Shown here: piece after piece, positions 12,328-64,000 of the stretch
Position numbering within the stretch: the first letter of the stretch is position 1
Layout: the number at the start of each line of letters is the position of its first letter
Origin: Apricaphanius iberus
Lineage: Eukaryota > Chordata > Actinopteri > Cyprinodontiformes > Aphaniidae
Direction of reading: 5' to 3'
Assembly (NCBI GenBank): GCA_028564705.1
Contig: JAPXFQ010002133.1
Location: forward strand, 124,001-188,000
Length of the DNA stretch: 64,000 nucleotides
The notes under the pieces: generated by a model
What the model was told of the DNA's origin: nothing
Seen by the model: the letters and a program-made list of their open reading frames with translations, nothing else
Database searches by the model: none
Translations under genes and position numbers: made by a program

Positions 12328-13340
12328 CAATATGCTAACTTAGACAACATGCAGTGGATCCCTGCCTATTTCAAAAAAAATTCTTATGTGAAATATTGGA
12401 ACGAAAATGCAGCTCTAGACGCTGGAATGCTAATATACAATGGCAGCTGACTCACTATTGGCAGGAGCGCCATTATTTTATGCTGCTTCTGATTGGCTGA
12501 AGAGTGAAAATAAGGAAGACTGTAAACATTCGCTTCTGTGGTAGACTTTGTTCATGGAACGTATCAATGTATATCAAGGTATATATGGTGTGTAACTTAT
12601 TTAAAAAGGCTTTTTATAAGTGTTTCTGGGGGAAAGTCAAGTATTTGGAGATTTTAAATTGTCAAGGGCAGCTGTAGACTAATATATTACATACTACTAG
12701 ATATGTGCAAGGCAGCCGATATATGTATTTGTTGGGGGGGGATTATTTGTGTTTGTATTTGTATTCGAGTACAATTCAAAAATAGGCATAAAAGTTATTT
12801 TTTTCTTACATTATACATTCTAATTTAAGTTAATATCCATTTTACTAATATATATCAATATTGGTTGATCTTTCAATGAACACGTACAGGAACGTCATTG
12901 AAAAGAGACCAAAATAAAGGCCACTGTGGCCACAAAACCTTTAAAAAAAGAACAGTTGGGGCACAGTTGTACGCCATAAAGACTTATGGATAAAGCCCAG
13001 TTTATGCTTCTCCAAACCCAAATTTGCACTCAGACGTAGACGTATCGACGAAGACGTTTTTCATTTATGGTTCTCCGTTTTGTTTTTTTTCACTCTCTAT
13101 TGTTTTTTCAGCGTTGCTCGACCAGGACAGCAGGGGGCGCTAACTTTTCATGGCGTCTCAGCCTACTGTCACAGCGTGGTTTTAAGTTTTTTTCTTGGCT
13201 TGTGAACGCATTTCTTCCTCAAGGAGCAATGGACGACAGAAAATACGTTTTGATTAAGCTATAAAGCTTTTTAGTAGAAGTGCAGCTCATAGAATCGTCT
13301 AGGAGGACATGGAATCTTATTGTTTTCCTACACCTCCTAC
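12328..13340 (+). repeat. Repeat block A+B, copy 2 (uninterrupted)
   Basis: Same order and orientation as copy 1 at 4907-7030, but without the hAT insertion: the target GTTGGGGC is single here (12955-12962). A small deletion relative to copy 1 lies near 12460. It ends around GTGCAGCTCATAGAATCGTC. Confidence 0.8.
13127..13141 (+). promoter_or_regulatory. CTCF-like motif carried by repeat part B
   Basis: ACAGCAGGGGGCGCT matches the CTCF core CCASYAGRKGGCRSY except for its first base. The same string recurs in the other copies of the repeat at 6554-6568 (one further change) and 17155-17169 (minus strand, identical). Confidence 0.4.
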
Positions 13341-13349
13341 ATCTTACCT

Positions 13350-16300
13350 TTAGTTGTTAAGATGACACTTTGTCGGAAGTAATTTTTAAAAGTGTTTTTT
13401 GGTGTTTTATTCAGGACAAATTGACTGTGTTGAATCAGTAAGTTGGAATCACTTGTGGAGGTAGATACTCTCTTTGTTTGTCTCTCAGAAATATAACAAA
13501 GATTGGACGAATTTGAAACTTCTCATCCAAACTCGCTAACATCTGCCACCAATTTACCAAAAGCATGCCTGTACCAGTGGATTAACCAGAGATTCATTCT
13601 GCTGGGATTTCTGTTTACCGGGACAGAACCAGGACTGGTCTGCTGTTTCAACAGGCCAAAACCTTCAATCCCATCCTGATTCACCACTTTCATTCCTGGA
13701 GGTTCATTTGAAACCGTTTGAGTCTGGAAAGTTGCTCCACATTTCCGTCATTTGTTTTATAAACTGAGCTGAAAGCGGCAGAGATGAGTTGGCTGTTCAG
13801 AAAACACAAACACTGGTTAAAAAATGTTTTACATGCAACCAGCATGGTTTGCTTTTAATGCAGAGCAGATTTTGGACATTTTGCCATCTGCATAAAAACA
13901 GCCAACGTTATGTAAAAATAACTTTTTGGAAATGTCTATGGGAACTTGCAGGGTAAAACTTCTCCACAACTTTACAAATTAGATGGTTTGGGAAATCAGC
14001 GCTGGATTTTATTTGAGGGAAACAAAATGAAGCAAATATCCTTGGAATGTTCTAGTAGTGTAAAGTTGTTAAAAGACCTAAATGCAGGTGTGAGATCTCC
14101 TGGTCCGACCCTGTTCCAACATACATTAATCAAAAAGCTCATTCTGCAGCAGTATGCTAATGACCACTTCATGTTAAGCTGTGTGTTTAAAGAGCTGGCC
14201 TTCTTGGACAAGGACTGTCCACTGCTGGTTACGAGGACAAAACAACCATTATTGGGGCTTGTTAATCAAAACTCATAAGGAACAGAAATTATGGATATAA
14301 ACCACAAAAGATTCACTGTAAATTATTTTTACCTAAAATTATTTAGGAAACCGATTATCTTGGAAAAAGCAAGTAAAAACACTTGATTAGAATAGAATAA
14401 TCCTTTATTTGTCCCACAAGGGTAAATTTGGTCGTAAAGGCAGCAACAACAAAAATCTACAAACAGAACAGAAACACGCAATTTTTACAGAAGAAAATAG
14501 AAAAAATCTTTCCATAATGTACAAAAGTTACAAAAACAGTACTGCACAGTTGTTGAGGTAATCAAAAATATGTAGAAAGTTTGAAAGGTACGGATGGTGC
14601 ATTGAACTGTGCATTAAAAAGTAATTGTATAACTTTCAATAAATTAGTATATATAGTCTGTGAAAAAATAATGTGTGAGTTATTGTGGATACTATTGTTT
14701 AATCATTAACAACTCATTGACAACTGGTATAAACTTATATTCTCAAGTAATCTAAGTGTAATACTCTTCCATAAAGATCTCAAAGATATGTTGCATTAAA
14801 TTACTGTAACATACATTCTCCTTTAAGTACAATGATATGCAATAAAAGTTATATATTTAGCAGAACTCCAATAAATGTAGGTGACGAAGATTGACATTAA
14901 TGTTTAAAAAGTGAGATAAATTGGTACTGGAAACAGACTGGGTATCTGCATACAACAGACTTCTAAGTTTCTCATGGTGTCAAAAACATGCCCCTAAGCA
15001 CCCTGGGAAATAGGATAATGAGGTCACTCCCAGCTACTGCTGGATTACACAAATAAGATAATAGATGTAAAATAATTGCGCTCCGATGTCTTAATTTCTG
15101 TATTATTAGTGGGGAGTTTATACGATTTGCTCCTCGTCTCATTGTTTTCCCCTTCAGATTTGTTGTTTTTCTATATATTTAATGAATTATGATTGCATGC
15201 TATTTATTGAAGCACTTTGAGATTTTGTAGTTTTAAGCATGAAATATCTTAAGATTTCATGTTAAATCACAAATAAAATACTCTTCTACCCACTGGGCAG
15301 CTTTTCTTAATCAGAGTTCCTAAAATCTATCAAATTGCTTCATTGCTTGTCTCTCCTACAGATTAAGCGAAAAACGGTTATATAGCAGATTTTTTCATCA
15401 CTTTAGGTGTTATAACAGGCAAATACGGTAATGTGGAAATGATAGAAATAAGTGAAATGAAGAATGTCACATTGCAATTGCTCGTTCCTGTTCAGTTGTG
15501 CTCTATGAAGGTATGAAAGTTACGCTTAGTTAAAATACAAATGTTTCAGATCAATCAAAAAGTTTGAGTTACATAAACTCAAAACGACAACATGTTCCGC
15601 TAACACAACACATTTGAGTTGGATAATTTTTTTCAGAGTTTCAGCTACTCTGCTTAACTAAGTGATCTCAGCATTGGGGTTCACAGTGTTGATAGAAACT
15701 AGCCGGCTTATGAAGCAGGGGAGGTGATTAGTGGATCCAGGACCGGGTGAGTCTGATCCACGTTTGAATGTCAGCTGTAAAGAAGGCAAATTACACAAAG
15801 GTATGAAAGCAAAACAAGAATGAACACTCAGAAAACAGAGCTGAATATTAAAAACAAAGGCACGCATAGATAGATCTCTCATTAAAAACAGCTTCTTTTT
15901 TGTTTGTTTTTACATTTTTATTCGGTAAAGTACTTATGCAAGTTGTCTGAAGGTTAGAATTGATTATCCAAACATTAGATGTCCCTGACAGATATCTGTT
16001 TCAGGTCAGACTGACGTCATAACGGCTGAAAAGTTGACTGAACTGTGCCCAGTATTTGTGTTGAAATTCAGTCCACAGCCCTAACAGACCCGCCTGTTGC
16101 TCAGGCGGAGGAGAAATATGTAACCACAAGACAGGATTTTAATGTAAAATACCCATTTGAGGGTTTAGGGCAAAAGAAAACTCTCTAAGCCAGTTGAAAC
16201 AAAGGGAAACGATGACTTTCCTGGAAGAACTCTGGATTACCTTTCCTGAAATTGAGTACCGACAAAATGCTTTTAATCTGAAGTCTCACTAGCTTTAAAT

Positions 16301-17015
16301 TAGAGAGAGTTAATAAATTTTGCCCAGACCTTTTTGAGCTTTTACTGCTATGTAAATGCCACCTCTGCGTGTCGCAATAAAATGGTGTTGGTCTGTGGTG
16401 TCACAGCGGAAAACGAACCTTTTGGGTCTGCCAGTGTTTTAAAACGTTGCCGTTTAGTTGTGCATCTGGGAGGCTAATGATGGGAAACAAAGGCTTCTGG
16501 CTTCTCAGACAGCTCCTCTCTTTGTACAGTTAATCCCGGCAACAAGAAACAGGCCGATTCTCTGATCCAGAGACGGGCTCTGATCAGAGGAAAACGGCAG
16601 TCTGTCAGCCAGAGACTTTGCTCATTCCTTTAAGAGCTTTCAAAAACAAAATGGGTCTATTTATAAGCTTGAACTCTTCAGATCTCACTTAAAGTGGAAT
16701 ACTGGGGTTGTGAAAGTGACTTCTTTGTTTAATAATGATGTAATTAGTATGAAATAGATCAACTTTTGATCATGAAGTTGTAGATTCGATGTTATCACAT
16801 GTATTTGCCGCTGCTGGCTGATGAAGCTGACTGATTTAGGAAACGGGCACCAATGAAGACATCTTAATGTGCAGAAAATGACTGAAAACATTCTAAAGCA
16901 AGTCGTACAATTGTTGATTTACAATCAAAGAGAAATGGTTAACACTTTTGCCTAACAAAAAGTGGGAGCTACGTTTAAATCAGCCAGAGAACAAAACAGA
17001 ATGTTGTGTGTTTTC
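13350..17015. other. Intergenic DNA with retroposon tails only
   Basis: Near 14388-14450, GAATAGAATAATCCTTTATT and TGTCCCACAAGGGTAAATTT form a common fish retroposon tail. Near 15205-15285 a GAAGCACTTTGAGATTTTGT tail is similar in kind. No gene was recognised; the 110-codon frame at 13946-14278 has no known domain. Confidence 0.5.
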
Positions 17016-17019
17016 GTGC

Positions 17020-17300
17020 ATTTTTAGAGGATTCTGTGAGCTACACTTCTAGCAAAAACTTTCCAGCTCAGTAAGAACTTACTTTCATTGCTCCTTGAGG
17101 TGGGAATGGGTTAACCAGAAACGACAATGGTAGGTAGACCTGCCAGAAAAAGTCAGCGCCCCCTGCTGTCCTGGTGGGGAATTGTTTTGCAACACTGAGA
17201 CACCAACAGAGAGCTATATCTGAAAAACCTTTCCCTGCAGAACGTCTGCGTCTGGGTGCAAACTGGCTGACGGAGAAGTTTAAACTAGGCTTTAGGTGTA
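17020..17300 (-). repeat. Repeat part B, copy 3 (inverted)
   Basis: The reverse complement of this stretch contains the same landmarks in order: AGTTTAAACTTCTCC end, ACAGCAGGGGGCGCT, CCTCAAGGAGCAATGAAAG and AGAAGTGTAGCTCACAGAAT. It is more diverged than copies 1 and 2. Confidence 0.75.
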
Positions 17301-20300
17301 TGACGATGCAGTTCTTAGGATTGTAATGTACGTCTTTAGTCCACTTCTGCCTGTCTTGCACTACTTCTGTTACTCACCTTGGCTGTGTTTTCTTCTTCAT
17401 CCTGGCGGTTTTTCTGGTTAATGACCACATGTTTGTCGCTCGTTCAGTCATTAATGTTATAGGGCCATCAACTCCCTAAACACAAATTATCACAAGGCTG
17501 CTTGCCGCCTCAGTGACTTTCATTGCTTATCTTCATGTTCTGCAGTGAAACAAACAACTTTCTGACACAGCATGCTACACAGTAGGTCCAGGTCAACTGA
17601 TTGGATTTCATTGCAACTTTAATCATTTTTTAATGTCTGCTTTTATTGTTTCTGCATGTGTTTTCCCTCTTTGCACATTTCCTGTCAGGACTGTTGCATC
17701 CTGCGCGCTCCCCTTTTACAATACCCAACCTGAGCCGCCACGTGTCTTGGACCAAAAACAAGCAAAAACTACTTCACACGTGTCCGATGTTTGGAGCAGG
17801 GAATGCCAAACTTCTCGTTTTTCACCCTGAAATTCCCGATTTGTGTGTCTGTGCGCCTTTGACTTTTGTAGATTCAGTCTTTGGCGTGCCGAAGCAGGAT
17901 TTTTGTTTTTTTTCCTCTACAACAACACAGTGATATATAACACCGACTTTGGCTGCGCTGCATAAAAGGGAACGTCACAGAAATCCTTCACATTTATAGC
18001 TTTTGTAAAGCCAGCTCACCTCAGTGTGACAGAGCGTAGGAGGATACGGTGAGTGACTGCCAAACGACCCAAACATTGAATAAACATGAGCAGGCACCTT
18101 GTGATTTCAAACCTCCAGCCAGAGCGGGAAGAGTTCAGCCACAGTGGAAGAAATTCAGTCTTCACCTGCTGATTGTCCCCAGAAAACGTGACTCATTAGC
18201 TGTCTGTGGAGCCGACTTGTTCTTTTTGATGCATTAAATCAGAATGATTAGATGTGTGGGACCAACTTCTGAGAAAACCTCCCACTATCCAGGTCGTGTA
18301 CATTCAGGAAAGGGTTCAATAGATTCATTAAACTGGGAGAAGATTGTTTGAAAGGAAACCTGGAGACACAGAAGATGTGAGAATGTAAAATAAATTGTTT
18401 TTTGTTTGGAAAACTGAATATTTTAGCTTGAAGCGTGGCATCAAACATCTGGTCATTGCTCATATCAGCAAAACAAGGGGGAAAAAAACGATTTAAACCT
18501 ATAAAATCTATGAATTATACAAAATACACCAAAGATTGCAGGTTGACATTGTTTCCTAGAAAAAGCTGCTAATGAAAAAACTAAGTAGACCCCATGTATT
18601 ATAGCAGCCAGAACTCTAATATTATCATATTGTGGGGGATTTTGCTCCATTCTTCTGTACTCTGGCATTTCTGTCCATTGTAGAGATTTGTTTACCTCGG
18701 CTTGAGCTTTGGACTTTGACTGGACCATTTTTATTTTTGTCCTTCTGCGGTTAAATCAGCTGCTGTTTCTGGGATCGTTGTCCTACTGGTTACTCAGTTT
18801 GTGTTACCCATAGCTTCACCTTTCCCTCTAGAACCCCTTTACCATGATGGGTTTGGTTTTCTCCAAACATAGAAGTTTCTTGGCTCATTTGGATGAAACT
18901 TTTGCAAAAATATGTGGTCCTGCCATTTTGCTGTTTCCTTCAGCCTCTCATCCTATGTGGAGTTTGATATTTTAGTAATTTCTCTAAGATTTGGGATGAA
19001 ATTGCCTCAGATTGTACTGCTGAGTGGGCTGATTGATTGAAATGTTTTCTCTCTGTTGGAAATGTCAGTTTTTACCCTTCTCAACTTGATGGCAACACTT
19101 ACTTCTCTAAGGTCATTACTGACATCCCTCGACTGTTAACACAATGGAGTTGGTCACTCTTGCCACAGTCAGTTATTTATATTTAACGTACGTCTGAGTT
19201 TAATAATTAATCTTTTAATCTATTCCATTAAGCCTGAAAATGATTAAATCTTTGTTTTTAAGTGGCTGTTTTTAAGTCCAAGGAAGCAGCATGCGTCCCT
19301 CTAGATTTTCACATAGCTTTTGGATTTTTGCTTCATCTTTGTTTTACAAATCCCAACATGCTAGAACATGCTGTTTATTTTCAGACACCACAGTTTAGAT
19401 TTAAAGGCTCTCCTGATTTCTCAGGTGTTTGGAAATAAATCATCTGATACCCCAAATTAGAACAAAATCTACAACATTTATCAAGTTTTTTGTCTTTGGA
19501 GCGTCCTGGAAGACGTTGGGGTAGCTGAGAATATACATAAAATCTTTTTACGCTTATTTTTAAATTAAATTTTAGGAGCATTTTGGCTTGGTTTACATTT
19601 TAATTTGTCATCATTACTTAAAATTTGTCTCTATCACTATTTAAGACTTGCTTTTTATTTTATTTTATGACGTATCCTAGTTGTCCAATATATGTTTATT
19701 AACTTCATATAGTAGTTAGGGGTGTGGCTTGTGTTTACATGCTTATTCTGTTGGTTTTAATTGTATTTAGCACTCTGTGAGAGATTTGTTTTGTATTAAA
19801 TGCCCTTAAATTAAATAATTTTTCCAGATATGTAAAAAACTTTTTTTTTTCTTACTTAGGAGACACGGCTCATCATTTTAACTATAAATGCAGTGAAAAA
19901 GTTTACATCGTATTACAAGGCCATTTTATTTGCTGCAAAAAACTACATTTCAGTGGCAAGTAACCCCTAACCCTACCCAAATTAGGTAGCTAGTAGCTGT
20001 AATAACTAAAGCCATATGCTGAAATCTAAAATCTTTACCTACAAAATAAATTTACATCTGGTTCTAGATTAAACACATTGTGTGGATTTGTATTATTTTT
20101 TGTCACACCTAAATGTTTGAATAATAATAATAACAAAAAGTAAATAACATTGTTCTCATATTTTATTTGAAACCTGATTTATGTGTTTATTCAAGTTGTT
20201 ATTTGATTATTTTGTTTGATTATTCTAAATCATTTTACTGTAACAAGGACCAAAACTAACAGAAATGTTTATAAAATACTCTTTTTTTTATAAAGAATAA

Positions 20301-20440
20301 CTTATTCACACCAAAAAGCTCAATAAATGTAAATGTTATGATTATGAAAGTATGGATTGTTGAAGTTGAGCAGTTGCCCAGCAAATACAAGAAAAATTGC
20401 CCGGGCGTGATTGTTATAAAACCGTTCTTAAGGTCTTCCT
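17300..20440. other. Intergenic DNA upstream of the promoter
   Basis: A stretch near 18480-18960 contains phrases such as TTGGACTTTGACTGGACCAT and GGGATCGTTGTCCTACTGGT that resemble an old fish interspersed repeat. The rest is AT-rich without recognised genes. Open frames at 17633-17933 have no domain. Confidence 0.45.
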
Positions 20441-20641
20441 GGAGTATTCCGCCTGTGTAGTGCTGTAGTCCCCACGCGGCTGCGGCCGGTCCACCTTAAA
20501 CATTTCCGCTCTGACACAGATACGACGCTTCTGCTCGGCTCCGTCAAATCAGAACCGGGGCGCCGCCACCGCAGTCGCACGTCTCCGCGGTGAAGAGAAA
20601 ACCCATCAAAACAGTTTCAAGTTTGGACTACTCTTTTTCGG

Positions 20642-20722
20642 ATGACACCGGACAGGAAACCCTCGAACTACCCGAACAAGACGACTCATGACGGTTTGGT
20701 GACTCTAGCCGTGTCGGTGTAG
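20642..20722 (+). other. Upstream ORF in the probable 5' leader (26 codons)
   Basis: ATG at 20642 runs 26 codons to TAG at 20720-20722, in a different frame from the AHR start. A second, four-codon ORF (ATG 20688, TGA 20700) overlaps it. They matter only if transcription starts upstream of 20,640, which is not known. Confidence 0.35.
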
Positions 20723-20819
20723 CGAAAAATAAAGTCCGGAAAAAAAGTCTCCGTCGCCCGGAATAAACGAGTTCGCTTCGAACCGTCGAGTTGTCCCGAC
20801 TTGTATCGGTTTCGTTTTT

Positions 20820-20873
20820 ATGTTGTTTTTTTCCGGGGAGTTTTCCTCCTCCGAACCGGTCTGGACGTATTGA
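20820..20873 (+). other. Upstream ORF in frame with AHR, closed by TGA
   Basis: ATG at 20820 is in the same frame as the AHR start but reaches TGA at 20871-20873 after 17 codons. That stop, 60 bases before the AHR ATG, shows that the receptor frame cannot begin further upstream in this exon and so supports 20931 as the start. Confidence 0.4.
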
Positions 20874-20930
20874 GGTGTTCCTAAAGCCACTTTCGTCGTG
20901 TTTATTTGGACTTTGTTGCGTTGCCTCACC

Positions 20931-63574
<42,644 letters not shown>

Positions 63575-64000
63575 AAGCTAAAAAATACACTAAAAAATAC
63601 CACCTGGTGAAACACCGGTCCCCCTGTCAAAGGTCAATGTTCTCTTGAGCCAGGCACTGAACCCTAAATAGCCCCCGTGTATAAATGTGAGTTTGTAGCG
63701 TGAATTAGGGCTGGGCGATGTGGCCTCAAATCTATGTACGATAACGATATGTGTTGCGTTACATATTTTATTTTTATACGTCAAAAATGCTTATTAACAA
63801 CTTGAAAAAGGTTTAGAATGCCATTTAAAGAAAAGTTAGTGCGCAAAATGCATTTCAAAAGTATTCAATCTTTTTTCCAAAATAATGCAAAACACAAAAA
63901 TTCCCACAACATAAATGAAGATGAAGATTATCTAAATATAATAAAAGTTAAATATCCTTAAAATAAAGGTTAACATTGCTTTCCTGGTTACTTATTTATA
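63575..64000. other. DNA after the exon-10 stop
   Basis: Either 3' UTR or, if exon 10 is spliced at 63547, the start of a further intron. A hAT-like left end, TTAGGGCTGGGCGATGTGGC, begins near 63706 and is cut by the window end. An AATAAA string at about 63962 lies inside that repeat and is weak evidence for polyadenylation. Confidence 0.5.

Larger units (their letters stand above)
20440..20930 (+). promoter_or_regulatory. CpG-rich probable promoter and 5' UTR of the AHR gene
   Basis: Base composition changes sharply from the AT-rich DNA upstream (to ~20,400) to a stretch dense in CpG (for example around 20475-20600 and 20700-20900) that ends at the start codon. This is what a vertebrate CpG-island promoter looks like. 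No convincing TATA box was seen. GCGTG/CACGC cores occur near 20408 and 20473 but lack the T two bases upstream that the AHR-response consensus TNGCGTG needs. The transcription start site cannot be placed from sequence alone. Confidence 0.6.

Overview
The window is vertebrate nuclear DNA, most likely from a teleost fish. The evidence is GT-AG spliced exons, very uneven intron sizes, Tc1/mariner and hAT transposon debris, teleost-type retroposon tails, and one multi-exon gene of the aryl hydrocarbon receptor (AHR) family. The N-terminus, the YLKVKSFF motif and the lack of a glutamine-rich C-terminus point to the fish AHR2 clade. No bacterial, organellar or viral gene was recognised.

Layout. 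Positions 1-20,440 hold no recognisable protein-coding gene. They are filled with interspersed repeats: a LINE-like fragment near 3.1-3.6 kb, two ~93% similar blocks at 4.9-7.0 and 12.3-13.3 kb, an 820-bp hAT element inside the first block, and a Tc1 transposase fragment at 9.4-9.8 kb. A CpG-rich stretch at 20.44-20.93 kb is the probable promoter/5' UTR. The AHR gene runs on the + strand with ten visible coding exons: 20931-20986, 29833-30020, 57013-57167, 57247-57336, 58866-58980, 59660-59799, 59878-60080, 60154-60263, 61920-62061 and 62140-63574. Every junction keeps the reading frame (GT...AG) and the product is 877 codons if read to the TAG at 63572. Intron 1 (8.8 kb) and intron 2 (27.0 kb) are large; introns 3, 6, 7 and 9 are only 73-79 bp. 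The first two introns hold most of the repeats, including decayed transposase zinc-finger fragments (BED and possible THAP), a foldback element with ~110-bp inverted ends, and a 129-bp CTTT microsatellite.

Function. The encoded protein is a ligand-activated bHLH-PAS transcription factor: basic/NLS region and bHLH (exons 1-2), PAS-A (exons 3-5), PAS-B ligand-binding domain (exons 7-9) and a long exon-10 transactivation region. The residue aligned with mouse Ala375 / human Val381 is alanine (A394), the state linked to high dioxin affinity. A cluster of three AHR-response-element cores lies in intron 1 within 330 bp, which suggests autoregulation. A CTCF-like motif is carried by copies of a repeat family upstream, and an independent divergent pair of CTCF-like motifs lies in intron 4.

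No wholly new system is evident. The most checkable observations are the XRE cluster, the repeat-borne CTCF-like motif, the hAT insertion with its own empty-site control in the window, and the unresolved C-terminus of the receptor.
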